DNA of 64,000 nucleotides, taken from Ruminococcaceae bacterium BL-6 (GTDB lineage: Bacteria; Bacillota; Clostridia; Oscillospirales; Acutalibacteraceae). The notes below the pieces were generated by a model. That model saw only the letters and a program-made list of their open reading frames with translations, was not told the DNA's origin and made no database searches. The DNA lies in contig LR778135.1 in the NCBI GenBank assembly GCA_902810075.1, positions 2,976,001 to 3,040,000 of the forward strand. The letters run 5' to 3'. The position numbers were made by a program, and so were the translations under genes. Positions 43,219 through 51,683 of the stretch are shown piece by piece; position 1 is the first letter of the stretch; each line of letters begins with the position of its first letter.

Positions 43219-44409
43219 TTACGAAGCGGGGTCCTGTTTCCGGTACACCAGGAAATGAAAGGCCAGCGCCGCCGCCTGGAAAATCAGGCCGGCCGCGCAC
43301 ACGCCGTACCAACCGAAATGCTGCCAGCACAAAGTCCCCACGAAGGAGCCCGCCGCGCCGCCGATAAAATAGGAGAACATAAACACGGTGTTGTTGCGGC
43401 TGCGCACCTCATCCCCAAGCGCCTGCACCCGCGCCATATTCGAAACCTGGCCGCACTGGTTGCCGAGGTCGAGGATCACGACCCCGGCGATCAGCCCCCA
43501 AAGCCGGAACCCGAACAGGGTGTAGCACACATAGGCAAGCGTGGAGAGCAAAACGCCGATTCCGACGCTGTAACGCGGGGATTTTCTGTCGGACACCTTC
43601 CCGATCAGCGGGGCGGCAAGCGCCCCCGCCACCCCGGCGAGGCCGAACAGCCCGGCCTCCCTCGTCCCCATATGGTAATGCGGCGTTTCCAGGAAGAAAA
43701 TCAGCGACGTCCAGAAGATGCTGAACGAGCCGAACATGAAAAACCCGTTGCACGCGGATTCCCGCAGCGGGCGCTGTTTCCGGATCAGGCCGGGGATGGA
43801 GGAAAGCAGCTGCCGGTAAGAGATGCTGGAAGCCGGCCGGCTCTTCGGGAACAGGGACAGGATCAGGACCGACAGAAGCAGGATGAGCGCGGCCGCGATG
43901 CGGTACACGGCCCGCCACCCGAAAATCGAGCCGAAAAGCCCGCTGAAGGTTCTGGAGAGCAAAATCCCGATCAAAAGCCCGCTCATGACGTCGCCGATGA
44001 CCCTGCCCTGCTCCTGCGGCCGGGCGAGGTGGGCGGCGTAAGGCACGATCAGCTGCGGCACGATGGTGGTGAGGCCAACGAAAAACAGGGCGATCAGCAG
44101 CACCGCGTAAACGGGCGAGAAAGAAACGAGCAGCAGCGATCCCGCCACCAGATACAGCATGCACAGCACGACGGAGCGCCGCTCGCAGATATCGCCGAGG
44201 GGCACGAAAAGCAGCAGGCCGAACGCATACCCGATCTGCCCCAGCATGGCCGCCGCGCCCGCCATCCCCTGTGAAATATGGAAATCCGCCGCGATCTGGG
44301 CTTCCAGCGGCTGGATATAATAGAGGTTCGCCACGCTCACCCCGCAGACGACCGCCATTAAAAACGTCAGCGATTTCGTTAAAACAAAAGATTCCTTTTC
44401 CTGATTCAA
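43219..44409 (-). CDS. MFS transporter
   Basis: 396 residues with 12 membrane segments. The first half has GVSVANLYYIQPLEAQIA, the loop FVPLGDICERRSVV (motif A-like DxxxRR) and PQLIVPYAAHLARPQEQGRV, all typical of the YgaY/YnfM-like DHA1 branch of efflux proteins. It starts 1 nt after the stop of a MarR regulator, so the pair is one operon, and a drug or metabolite exporter induced through MarR is the natural reading. The substrate is unknown. It ends just before the poly-C tract. Confidence 0.9.
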   Translation of the reverse strand: MNQEKESFVLTKSLTFLMAVVCGVSVANLYYIQPLEAQIAADFHISQGMAGAAAMLGQIGYAFGLLLFVPLGDICERRSVVLCMLYLVAGSLLLVSFSPVYAVLLIALFFVGLTTIVPQLIVPYAAHLARPQEQGRVIGDVMSGLLIGILLSRTFSGLFGSIFGWRAVYRIAAALILLLSVLILSLFPKSRPASSISYRQLLSSIPGLIRKQRPLRESACNGFFMFGSFSIFWTSLIFFLETPHYHMGTREAGLFGLAGVAGALAAPLIGKVSDRKSPRYSVGIGVLLSTLAYVCYTLFGFRLWGLIAGVVILDLGNQCGQVSNMARVQALGDEVRSRNNTVFMFSYFIGGAAGSFVGTLCWQHFGWYGVCAAGLIFQAAALAFHFLVYRKQDPAS

Positions 44410-44410
44410 C

Positions 44411-44905
44411 TTAACAAGACTCTCCTTCTTCCGGGCTTGCGTCCGCGTTCCGCTCCTTTATCTTTTTCCGGAAATCCATGAGGAAACCGGCCAGGAACTC
44501 GCGCCGGTCCTCCCCCGTCCCGGATAAAATTCCGGATACGACGGCACGGTATTTCTCATGGGCTTCCTTATGGTGAAAAACGGCGGTTTTCCCTTTTTCG
44601 GTCAGGCGCACCACCACTTTCTTGCTGTCGTCCGGGTCCTGCTCCTTTGTGAGCATCCGCTTGCGCTCCAGCCGCTTCACCGTTTGGGAAGCGGCCCCCC
44701 GGGTGACGCCCATCAGCCGCGCGGCCCCGGAAATGTGCAGGCCGGGGTGCTCCCCGATGCACTGGAGCATGTGGATTTCCGAATGATACAGCGCCGTTCC
44801 GGTCCCGAAGGTCCGCGCCTTGGCGTCGCTTTCGTAAAATTCGCAGATAACGTCGAGCAGCAGGTCGCAGATTTTTTCGTCTTCGTTTTGATTCTTCTTT
44901 TCCAT
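44411..44905 (-). CDS. MarR-family transcriptional regulator
   Basis: 164 residues. A winged helix is seen in SEIHMLQCIGEHPGLHISGAARLMGVTRGAASQTVKRLERKRMLTKEQDPDDSKKVVVRLTEKG, the MarR pattern, with dimerisation helices at both ends. It is first in an operon with the MFS gene. A perfect 9-bp dyad (44912-44932) lies directly upstream of its start codon and should be its operator, giving autorepression relieved by a transported compound. Confidence 0.93.
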   Translation of the reverse strand: MEKKNQNEDEKICDLLLDVICEFYESDAKARTFGTGTALYHSEIHMLQCIGEHPGLHISGAARLMGVTRGAASQTVKRLERKRMLTKEQDPDDSKKVVVRLTEKGKTAVFHHKEAHEKYRAVVSGILSGTGEDRREFLAGFLMDFRKKIKERNADASPEEGESC

Positions 44906-44911
44906 GCCTTT

Positions 44912-44932
44912 ATTGTATAGTATCTATACAAT
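44912..44932 (-). promoter_or_regulatory. MarR operator dyad
   Basis: Perfect inverted repeat ATTGTATAG-TAT-CTATACAAT, centred about 17 nt before the MarR start codon. Size and spacing fit MarR dimers. Confidence 0.8.
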
Positions 44933-45026
44933 CATGTCAAGCCCTTTAAAAAAAAGGATGCCCTCCCGGAAAAGCCGGGGCGGATCATCCCTTTTTCTCT
45001 TTTATTCCGATTCTGCGGCAGCCGTT

Positions 45027-45554
45027 CTATGCCCGAAGGAGCTTTGCCTTTTCCAGCAGCAGCACCATCGGCGGCAGAATGATCAGCTGCAGGAGGATGC
45101 CCGGCAGGGCGGTGACAAAGGCGCCCGAGAGGAACACGGGGAACGTGTAGCTTCCGGCGGAAAAGACCAGCGCGTTCAGCACGCCGGAAACGATTCTTCC
45201 GAACAGCATTGCGCCGATCAGGGAAAGATAAAGATCGGAAACGCGCCTGCCCGTGCGGACGACGCTCAGCAGGAACCCGGAAGCCAGGCCGTAGGCGGCA
45301 AGCTCGCACACCATCGAGGGCAGATACGCCGCCGGGGGCATTCCGGTCAGAAGGCTGGAAAGCAGCGGCGACAGGATACCGCAGGCAAGGCCGTAGGGCC
45401 AGCCGCACAAAAGGCCGCAGAGCAGCACGGGGATGTGCATCGGCAGAAAGACGCTGCCCGCATTGGGGATGGCATGGAACGCGATGGGCAGGACGATGCC
45501 GAGCGCGATGCACATGCCGGCGACCGTAAGCTTTTTCGTCTGATTCATTTTCAT
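45027..45554 (-). CDS. ECF transporter S component, substrate unknown
   Basis: 175 residues, about six membrane segments. The N-terminal KKLTVAGMCIALGIVLPIAF contains the ECF S-component start that docks to EcfT, and FLPMHIPVLLCGLLCGWPYGLACG is a common segment of the vitamin-uptake type. It would bind a vitamin or cofactor precursor and work with an EcfAAT module encoded elsewhere. It has its own promoter and a leader of about 170 nt with a terminator-like hairpin, so riboswitch or attenuation control is plausible. Confidence 0.85.
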   Translation of the reverse strand: MKMNQTKKLTVAGMCIALGIVLPIAFHAIPNAGSVFLPMHIPVLLCGLLCGWPYGLACGILSPLLSSLLTGMPPAAYLPSMVCELAAYGLASGFLLSVVRTGRRVSDLYLSLIGAMLFGRIVSGVLNALVFSAGSYTFPVFLSGAFVTALPGILLQLIILPPMVLLLEKAKLLRA

Positions 45555-45624
45555 TGAAATACAACCCTTCCTCTTTTCATCATTTCGTAAAATCGCCGCC
45601 GTAAAGACCTGCGCGCAGCGGCGA

Positions 45625-45683
45625 TAAAAAAAGTCCCGGAATAAACGGCGCGCTTCATGCGGGCCATTCTTTCGGGACTTTTA
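45625..45683 (-). promoter_or_regulatory. Attenuator-like hairpin in the ECF S-component leader
   Basis: On the minus strand AAAAGTCCCG ... CGGGACTTTTTTT forms a terminator stem with an internal GGCCCGC/GCGCGCC structured loop. It lies about 50-110 nt after a promoter (TTGACA at 45769-45764, TATCAT at 45746-45741, 17-nt spacer) and 70 nt before the gene. I do not recognise a known riboswitch class in the roughly 60 nt before it. Confidence 0.6.
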
Positions 45684-45765
45684 TCGTTGTGTCAAATTCT
45701 TCTGAAAATCGTTCCGTCTTCTGACGGTCATTACAGGTTTATGATAGTGCAGGCGGGCCGGATTG

Positions 45766-46872
45766 TCAATCCTTTTCCCGGATAAAATCGGTGGTATCGA
45801 AAATAAAGTCGCAGGATTTGGCGATATCCAGCTCGGAAAAATACCGCTCCTCCAGCGGGACCCATTCCCGCTCGAAACGGAGAATTCCAGTTTCCCCTTC
45901 ACGCCGCAGCAAGCGTCGGCGCTGCTCCTGCGGCAAACAGGTCAGGAAGATCCGCAGGTCGTACGCCGGCGCGAGCGCGGGGTGCATGGAATAGCTTCCC
46001 TCCACCACGGAGAGGGGGCCGGTACGCCGCAGGACGGCCGGCTTCATGCCGCCCGACGAGCAGTCGAACGCCCGGTACTCCACATCTTTTCCCTGCCGAA
46101 TGGGCTCCAGGACCTCTTTCCGGAACCGCTCGGAATCGACGTTTCCCCCGGGGGCGGAGAGCCGCTCCCGGGTACGCAGGCGCGGGGGAAGGAAAAAGTC
46201 ATCCATATGGTATACCTCGCAGGAAAAGATTTCGCTCAAAAGCTCCGCGAAAAAGGATTTTCCGGAAGCGCATCTGCCATCCACCGCCGCGATCGCCGGG
46301 CGCTTTTCCTCCAGAAGGCGCTGCACGGCCCGGAAAGCGGGAAAAAACGGGACGCAGCAGCTCCGGATCACCCGGTAATGCGGGGCGTACCGCCGCCGGT
46401 AGCCTTCGCTATGGTGCAGCGGCGGGCAGCCCCGCGCGGCATAATTCCGGACAAAACGCTCCGCTTCGTCCCCGCCTGCCGGGAGCAGGCCGCCAGCAGC
46501 CATTTCCAGAAAAACGGAAAGCTTTTCCCGGAGCCCCCCGGCGCTTCCCCCGCCGAGCCGCGCCGAGGCGCGGAATAATTCGGCCAGCACGGGAAGAAAA
46601 TCCTCGCCGATCTCTCCGGAATCCAGATAGACCCGGCAGAACCCGCCGCCGATCTCCTCGACGGCGGGGCGGCCTTCGCGGCGGCTTTCCCGGCAGCCTT
46701 CGCTTTCGTACTCCCGCCGGAGCGCATCCAGCGCGCCGTCCGATCCCATGTGCTCACAGCCGAATTCGTTCTGGTAGATCAGCTTGACGAAATCGGCCGG
46801 TTCCATCTGCGGATAAGCGGCGGCATGCTCCAGAAGGACGGCGCGCAGCCCGTCCTTCTGCCGCGGCGTCAC
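45766..46872 (-). CDS. Uridine kinase-like P-loop protein with N-terminal extra domain
   Basis: 368 residues. The C-terminal half is a uridine/phosphoribulokinase-type P-loop kinase: Walker A GRCASGKS at residues 199-206, then EIFSCEVYHMDDFFLPPRLR with the Asp pair that binds Mg and nucleoside, and RFEREWVPLEERYF. The N-terminal half (DFVKLIYQNEFGCEHM, FCRVYLDSGEIGEDFLPVLAELF) is a separate helical domain of unknown role found with some clostridial kinases. The start is GTG 46872, overlapping the DUF3842 stop (GTGA) with a G-rich ribosome site. The longer upstream frame is non-coding. Confidence 0.82.
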   Translation of the reverse strand: MTPRQKDGLRAVLLEHAAAYPQMEPADFVKLIYQNEFGCEHMGSDGALDALRREYESEGCRESRREGRPAVEEIGGGFCRVYLDSGEIGEDFLPVLAELFRASARLGGGSAGGLREKLSVFLEMAAGGLLPAGGDEAERFVRNYAARGCPPLHHSEGYRRRYAPHYRVIRSCCVPFFPAFRAVQRLLEEKRPAIAAVDGRCASGKSFFAELLSEIFSCEVYHMDDFFLPPRLRTRERLSAPGGNVDSERFRKEVLEPIRQGKDVEYRAFDCSSGGMKPAVLRRTGPLSVVEGSYSMHPALAPAYDLRIFLTCLPQEQRRRLLRREGETGILRFEREWVPLEERYFSELDIAKSCDFIFDTTDFIREKD

Positions 46873-47300
46873 GGTTTTCCCCCCCGAAGGCGGCCGATCT
46901 CGCGCAGCGCAAGGGATACGGCGCTTTTCAAAGACTCCTCCAGCGTGCACGGCTGTGCCCCGGCGAGATAGACGGAGCATTTCGCGGACGGGATCAGAAT
47001 CTTGACGGCGTCGGAGCCGGAAACGGCCGACGCCATGGACGGGGTGATCTCCCCGAGCATCGCGTTCGCGAGAATGATGCCGATCGGGCCGAGGATCAGG
47101 TCGGCGCGCGCCGCGTTGTACCGCACCGCGTTCTCGCCGGTCGCGCCCATGCGGCCGCCGGCTTTCAGCATGGCGTTTGTCGCGATGACGTTCGTGCCCA
47201 CGCAGACGACGACGCAGCCCGCGGGAAGGCACGGCGCAAGCGCCGAAACCAGGCGGCTGCCGATTCCGCCGCCCTGCCCGTCGATGATAAGAAGACGCAT
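46869..47300 (-). CDS. DUF3842 family protein
   Basis: 143 residues, a Rossmann-like fold beginning MRLLIIDGQGGGIGSRLVSAL with a Gly-rich nucleotide-binding-type loop, then GCVVVCVGTNVIATNAMLKA, ARADLILGPIGIILANAMLGEITP and a C-terminal AVSLALREIGRLRG. The family is common in Clostridia and uncharacterised. It is translationally coupled to the kinase-like gene downstream. Confidence 0.8.
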   Translation of the reverse strand: MRLLIIDGQGGGIGSRLVSALAPCLPAGCVVVCVGTNVIATNAMLKAGGRMGATGENAVRYNAARADLILGPIGIILANAMLGEITPSMASAVSGSDAVKILIPSAKCSVYLAGAQPCTLEESLKSAVSLALREIGRLRGGKP

Positions 47301-47517
47301 TTTATTTCATCCTTTTTAGTGATTAAAAGACGCACCCGCCTTTTTGCTCCATTATACCATGACTGCAAAGAAGAAGGGGGCAATTTTGCGGTGAAGCTTC
47401 CGAAGTGCGAAACTCATCATGGTTCAATGCTCTCCCAGGTGCCGGAAGCTTTGCTTCCGCTTGCGCCGTGAGGTTATTATACCATGATGGAAACCAGAGC
47501 GGATACTTAGAACCCGA

Positions 47518-48327
47518 ATTCACAAGCGTTTAAGCAAAATATGTAAGTGAGATATTTTAACGACAGTTTCGGCAGAATCGGTAGCGATTTCATAATCCTT
47601 GCTGAGACGGCGGGAGTTATTCAGCCAACTGAAGGTACGCTCAACCACCCAGCGCCAGGGAAGCTTCTCCCATTCATGCGGTTTAATTTTCTCTGAAATA
47701 TCCACGCCAAGGCCAAGAAGCTTATCCGTGTCAAGAACAAAAGTGCCGCGATATCCTGCATCAGCGCAGAATCTTTTGATGGATGGGTAACGCTCAGAAG
47801 CAAGTTTTGCTGGATTAATTCCCGCTTTCGTGTCGTGAATATTCGCCGCGTGGACGACAACTGCAAGCAAATTCCCCATCACGTCTACAACAATGTGCCG
47901 CTTTCGTCCTTTCGTTTTTTCCCTCCGTCAATACCGCGCTGCTCGCTTGCGGCTACAGTTTTGACACTTTGAGAATCGATAATCCCATAACTCGGTTCTG
48001 GTTTGCGCCCTGCATCCTCCCGCATTTTTGCCACCATATGCTGCAATATTCTATTCCAAAGGCCGCTGATCCGAGCACGCCGATAGAAACTGTGGACTGT
48101 CGAATAGGGCGGAAAATCATGCGGCAAATGACGCCATTGACAGCCTGTTTTGACGAAGTACAAAACAGCATCCGTCAACTCGCGTTTTGACCACTTATAT
48201 TCTCGCAATCCCGAATACAGCAGGTTTATCTCCGCCCATTGCTTGTCGGTCAGGTCGCTCGGGTACGCCTGTCTCCGCTTCATTTCTTTTTTCATATACC
48301 AATTTTATCATATTTTCGCTTGTGAAT
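47518..48327 (-). mobile_element. IS5-family insertion sequence (second type)
   Basis: Ends ATTCACAAGCG (47518-47528) and CGCTTGTGAAT (48317-48327) form the inverted repeats of an element of about 810 bp carrying a two-frame IS5-type transposase. It is not the same element as at 12551. Its right end abuts a truncated serine recombinase, so it may have inserted into that gene or mediated the deletion. Confidence 0.8.
47520..48295 (-). CDS. IS5-family transposase in two frames
   Basis: The first frame (48295-47885) has the DUF4096-like start YPSDLTDKQWAEINLLY, TGCQWRHLPHDFPPYSTV and the first Asp in YGIIDSQSVKTVA, ending at GIDGGKK. The second frame continues KGRKRHIVVDVMGNLLAVVVHAANIHDTKAG (split here), the second Asp in RFCADAGYRGTF and the Glu region WVVERTFSWLNNSRRLSKDYE. 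The frames meet at GGGAAAAAACG, consistent with -1 slippage on the A-run, though the phase is less ideal than in the 12.6-kb element. It may be active or a decayed copy. Confidence 0.75.
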
Positions 48328-49026
48328 ACAGCTTCTGAGTTTCAATGCCGCAGGGAGAATGGCGGTAGTCAAAACCATTCGACCAGCCCATTTTCAAGTC
48401 ACATCGTCTGCGGAGAATGCGGCGCAAACTATGGCCACAAGGTGTGGCATTCCAATGACAAATACCGGCGGCTGGTTTGGTTTTGCAACAAGAAATACGG
48501 TAAAGGCGCTGGTGACGGCCTGCGCTGCAAGACGCCCCATCTCACGGACGATGAAGTCAAGGCTGTTTTCGTCGGAGCCATGAATGCCGCCCTTCAGAAC
48601 AAGCAGGAGATTCTTGATAATTGCCGCACGGCGGTGGAGTTTCTCACGGATACCAGCCAGCTGGAATCCGACCTAAACAAATTGGAAGCGGAACGCGATG
48701 TGGCAACGGAGCTTTTACGCAAATGCATTGATGAAAACGCCCACGCTGAAATCAGCCAAGAGGACTACGAGGCGAAATATGCAAACCTTGCCGCACGATA
48801 TGAAGCCGCCAAAGACAAATGCGAGAGCATGAACGAAAAAATTCTGCGGCGCAAGCTGCGAGCAAACCGTATCGAAGCCTTTTTCAAGACAATGGAAACC
48901 AGCGATATCATTACTGAGTTTGACGAGGGACTTTGGAACGCCACGGTGGACACCATGACGGTTTACAGCAAGAAGAAAATCGTGCTCAAGCTGAAAGACG
49001 GAACTGAAATTGAATGGCACGTATAA
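48328..49026 (+). pseudogene. Large serine recombinase, C-terminal fragment
   Basis: About 230 residues remain: the recombinase zinc-ribbon (HIVCGECGANYGHKVWHSND then LVWFCNKKYGKG ... RCKTPHL with the paired Cys), the coiled-coil region (LESDLNKLEAERDVATELLR) and the end LKLKDGTEIEWHV. The catalytic resolvase domain and most of the DNA-binding domain are missing, since the sequence begins right at the IS5-type end. TnpX-like recombinases of this kind mobilise clostridial integrative elements, so this is the scar of one. Confidence 0.82.
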
Positions 49027-49316
49027 ACAGACCGCGGACGAGAAACGAGGTACAGCGTTTCAGTCTGCGGCTTTTTATTGCTTTTTCCATGTAGTTGCAA
49101 ATGGTTGACACGAAAAGTGGATAGGTGACATTTTGGGTAGTCGAGAATTATCACAGTTGCAGTTCCGGCGCAGAAAAGGCTGTATTACGCCTGTTTCGCG
49201 ATGCCCAGGACGACTGCAAGAGAGCTTCCGTAATCGGCTTGCAACTGCTCAGGCTGAAAAAGCCCATTACACAGAGCTTTTCAGAATAAAAAATGTACCC
49301 CATAGGAAATACACAT
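49027..49316. other. Mobile-element debris without an intact gene
   Basis: GTGACATTTTGGGT at 49126-49139 and TATCACAGTTGCAG around 49150-49163 resemble IS21-type ends with their repeated internal motif. Related copies (TTACAGTTGCA, TCATAGTTGCAG, and an inverted ACCCAAAAGGTCAC) lie across the IS3 copy at 50664-50718. A short stretch could be read as AEKAVLRLFRDAQDDCK, but I do not recognise it. Confidence 0.4.
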
Positions 49317-49341
49317 TGGACTATATCCCGGAAAACGGACA

Positions 49342-49698
49342 GTGAAAGAAAAGGCCCCCTGTTGTAGAATGGAACTACGACAGGAGGTCATTTTCATGTC
49401 CAGGAAATATACAAAAGTAGAGTTACTGAGTGAAGAGGTGTTCCGGCGAAAGGCGGTAGGAGAAACCAATCGGGAAATAGCAGAAAGTTATGGATTGACA
49501 AAATATCAAATCAAACAGTTGGTTAGCCGTCAGCATCGGAAAGCGCGCATGATTGCCAACGGCTATGTGCCCCGTCTGAAAGGGCGGCCGCGACAAAATC
49601 CGGCCGATGAAGAAAGATCGCGAAACAATGAATTGATTGAACTGCGGATGAAAGTAGAACTTCTGCAAAATTTTCTGTCCGAAGCTGGAAGGAAGTGA
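49342..49698 (+). CDS. IS3-family OrfA (HTH protein), diverged copy
   Basis: 118 residues with the HTH in ETNREIAESYGLTKYQIKQLV, linker RLKGRPRQNPADEE and zipper NELIELRMKVELLQNFLSEA. The probable start is the inner ATG at MSRKYTKVELLSEE behind AGGAGG. About 80 percent similar by eye to the other OrfA copies. Confidence 0.88.
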   Translation: MKEKAPCCRMELRQEVIFMSRKYTKVELLSEEVFRRKAVGETNREIAESYGLTKYQIKQLVSRQHRKARMIANGYVPRLKGRPRQNPADEERSRNNELIELRMKVELLQNFLSEAGRK

Positions 49699-50546
49699 AG
49701 CTGAAGTATCGCGTCATTGAACGGTTTCGTGGGAAATACAGCATTGAAGCCATGTGTCGTTCCTTTGAGGTTTCCCGTAGCGGCTACTATGCCTGGCGAA
49801 ACCGGCAGGCAAAAGAAGCCAAAGATCAATGGCTTACAGACTTGATTACGGATTGTCAGCAGCGCTGCAAACAGACCTACGGTTGTCGTCGGGTGCGCCG
49901 CTGGATTCAGCGGCAGACCGGGAAGAAAGTCAACCTGAAAGCCATTCTGCGTATCATGCGGAAGTATGATCTGCTTTCACAGATACGGCGACGTCGGCCA
50001 TATATACATTACAAACAGGCAGTACATAAATATCCGAATCTGTTACAGAGGGCTTTTGAGCAGCCGTTGCCCAATTATTTCTGGGTTACGGACATCACCT
50101 ATATCCCTACTGCAAAAGGGATGCTGTATCTATGTGCGGTGGTAGACCTGTGCGACAAAATGGTTTTGGCCTATCGTATCGGCAATGACATGACTGCCTC
50201 ATTGGTGACAGACACCATCCGGGACGCCTTACAAAAAGAGAAGGTCGCCGATGGACTTGCCCTCCACAGCGACCAGGGGTCTCAATACACGTCACAAGCA
50301 TACTTTGACCTGAGCCAAGAATACCATTTTCAGCCGTCCATGTCCAGTCCCGGATGTCCTTACGACAACGCCGCCATGGAAAATTTCTTTGGCACGCTTA
50401 AGACGGAATGCCTATACCGTATGAATTTTTCTTGCCGTGCTGAAGTGGAACAAGCAGTGGCTGAATATGTCCACTTTTACAATTATGAGCGCATTAACAT
50501 GAAAGACGGCCTCACTCCGTTCGAAATCCGGAGCAAGGCCGCCTAA
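49695..50546 (+). CDS. IS3-family transposase OrfB, diverged copy
   Basis: 283 residues, full length. DDE residues in WVTDITYIPTAKG, LHSDQGSQYTS and NAAMENFFGTLKTE are kept. It starts with GTG overlapping the OrfA stop by 4 nt, as in the other copies. Differences include CDKMVLAY for CGKMVLAY and a C-terminal MKDGLTPFEIRSKAA. Confidence 0.92.
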   Translation: MKLKYRVIERFRGKYSIEAMCRSFEVSRSGYYAWRNRQAKEAKDQWLTDLITDCQQRCKQTYGCRRVRRWIQRQTGKKVNLKAILRIMRKYDLLSQIRRRRPYIHYKQAVHKYPNLLQRAFEQPLPNYFWVTDITYIPTAKGMLYLCAVVDLCDKMVLAYRIGNDMTASLVTDTIRDALQKEKVADGLALHSDQGSQYTSQAYFDLSQEYHFQPSMSSPGCPYDNAAMENFFGTLKTECLYRMNFSCRAEVEQAVAEYVHFYNYERINMKDGLTPFEIRSKAA

Positions 50547-50767
50547 ATCCAAGCTATTCTGCGACAGGGCTTTTATTTCTTTGTCCTTTCAACCGGGAAC
50601 AGTCCACATTGTATCCCTTATGAGGTACTTTTATGCCTCCGTACCTCTCCGCAGGATACAATGACCCAAAAGGTCACTCGGAAAAATTACAGTTGCACTT
50701 TGAAAATCATAGTTGCAGCCGTTCTACCTTTCGTGTTAAGAATATTAAATCAACTATGTGTTCGGTG

Positions 50768-51670
50768 TCACTCCGTTTCGGTTGACTCAAGTGCTTTTAA
50801 TGATTGTCCGCTTTCTGTTTTCCAGCTCGTCAGGCCGTTTGCACTCTTTCCGATGACGAACATCGCAGCGTAAGACGGGCTGGTAAAAAGCATATCCTCC
50901 TGCAAAACGCCTTGCTTATCTACAGGTGCTTTCTTTCTGCGTTCTTTGATAACTGTTGGAATCGTATCGTCGTCTACCAGAGAGATGTGACTGCTTTTAA
51001 GAACAACAAATCCTTCTGCGGTTTGAATGCCGTTGGCCTCGACTTTTCCGACATTTTTGATTGTGCGCTCAAGATGCAGCCTTGCACTGTCATACGAAAC
51101 AGTCACAGTATTTTCTGTTTTCTTCATCTGCGACTTGCTGATGGGCTCGAACAATTTATAACCAAGCGTACCCATGATCACCTTAGCGTAATCAATGAAC
51201 TCTTCCATTTCACTTTCTTTCTCCTCGGTAATATTTCCAAGAGTAGGATCATTGCTGTTTTTTACATCATAACGGTTTGCGGCTATAGCGAGATTGCAGA
51301 ATCGGTTTTCAAGGTAGCTTATCTCAGTGGGACCGAACGAATTATTGGAAGTGGTGAAAACAATTACCTCTGTCCAGTAGTCTTTTTCGGGATTGCGCTT
51401 GTGTTCCATCAGCCGATTGAGGATGCCTTCACCGTTTTTACGCGCTCCGGCTTGTCCGATATAAACAACACCCTTCCCGGTCTCATCAGAGGTACCAAAA
51501 AGGAAGTATACGCCACTCTGTTTCAGATCATCTCGCTCTTTGCACTTGTCCAATTCCGTCCTCGGAATTTTGTAAGCGACACCTGTCCAGTTAGCAAAGG
51601 TACACTTCATCCTTCCGCTGGCATCACCATCCATCAAAAATAAGTTGATGCTTTTCCCACGTGTCGACAT
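50768..51670 (-). CDS. GIY-YIG nuclease with DUF4357 domain
   Basis: 300 residues. The GIY-YIG core is SGVYFLFGTSDETGKGVVYIGQAG, followed by the Arg helix GILNRLMEHKR and a Glu in TEISYLENRF. The C-terminal DUF4357 domain reads LFTSPSYAAMFVIGKSANGLTSWKTESGQSLKALE. Such proteins cluster with restriction and defence genes; cleavage of foreign DNA is the likely role. GGAGG lies 7 nt before the ATG, and the gene is 13 nt after the 274-residue gene. It is the last gene of the defence operon, next to IS3 copy 3. Confidence 0.88.
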   Translation of the reverse strand: MSTRGKSINLFLMDGDASGRMKCTFANWTGVAYKIPRTELDKCKERDDLKQSGVYFLFGTSDETGKGVVYIGQAGARKNGEGILNRLMEHKRNPEKDYWTEVIVFTTSNNSFGPTEISYLENRFCNLAIAANRYDVKNSNDPTLGNITEEKESEMEEFIDYAKVIMGTLGYKLFEPISKSQMKKTENTVTVSYDSARLHLERTIKNVGKVEANGIQTAEGFVVLKSSHISLVDDDTIPTVIKERRKKAPVDKQGVLQEDMLFTSPSYAAMFVIGKSANGLTSWKTESGQSLKALESTETE

Positions 51671-51683
51671 ATCGATACCTCCG

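Larger units (their letters stand above)
49317..50606 (+). mobile_element. IS3-family insertion sequence, copy 3 (diverged)
   Basis: 1290 bp, ends TGGACTATATCCCGG and GGGAACAGTCCA. It is flanked by a direct CAT target duplication (49314-49316 and 50607-50609). The sequence differs from copies 1 and 2 at many third positions and some residues, so it is an older or separately acquired relative. Confidence 0.9.
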
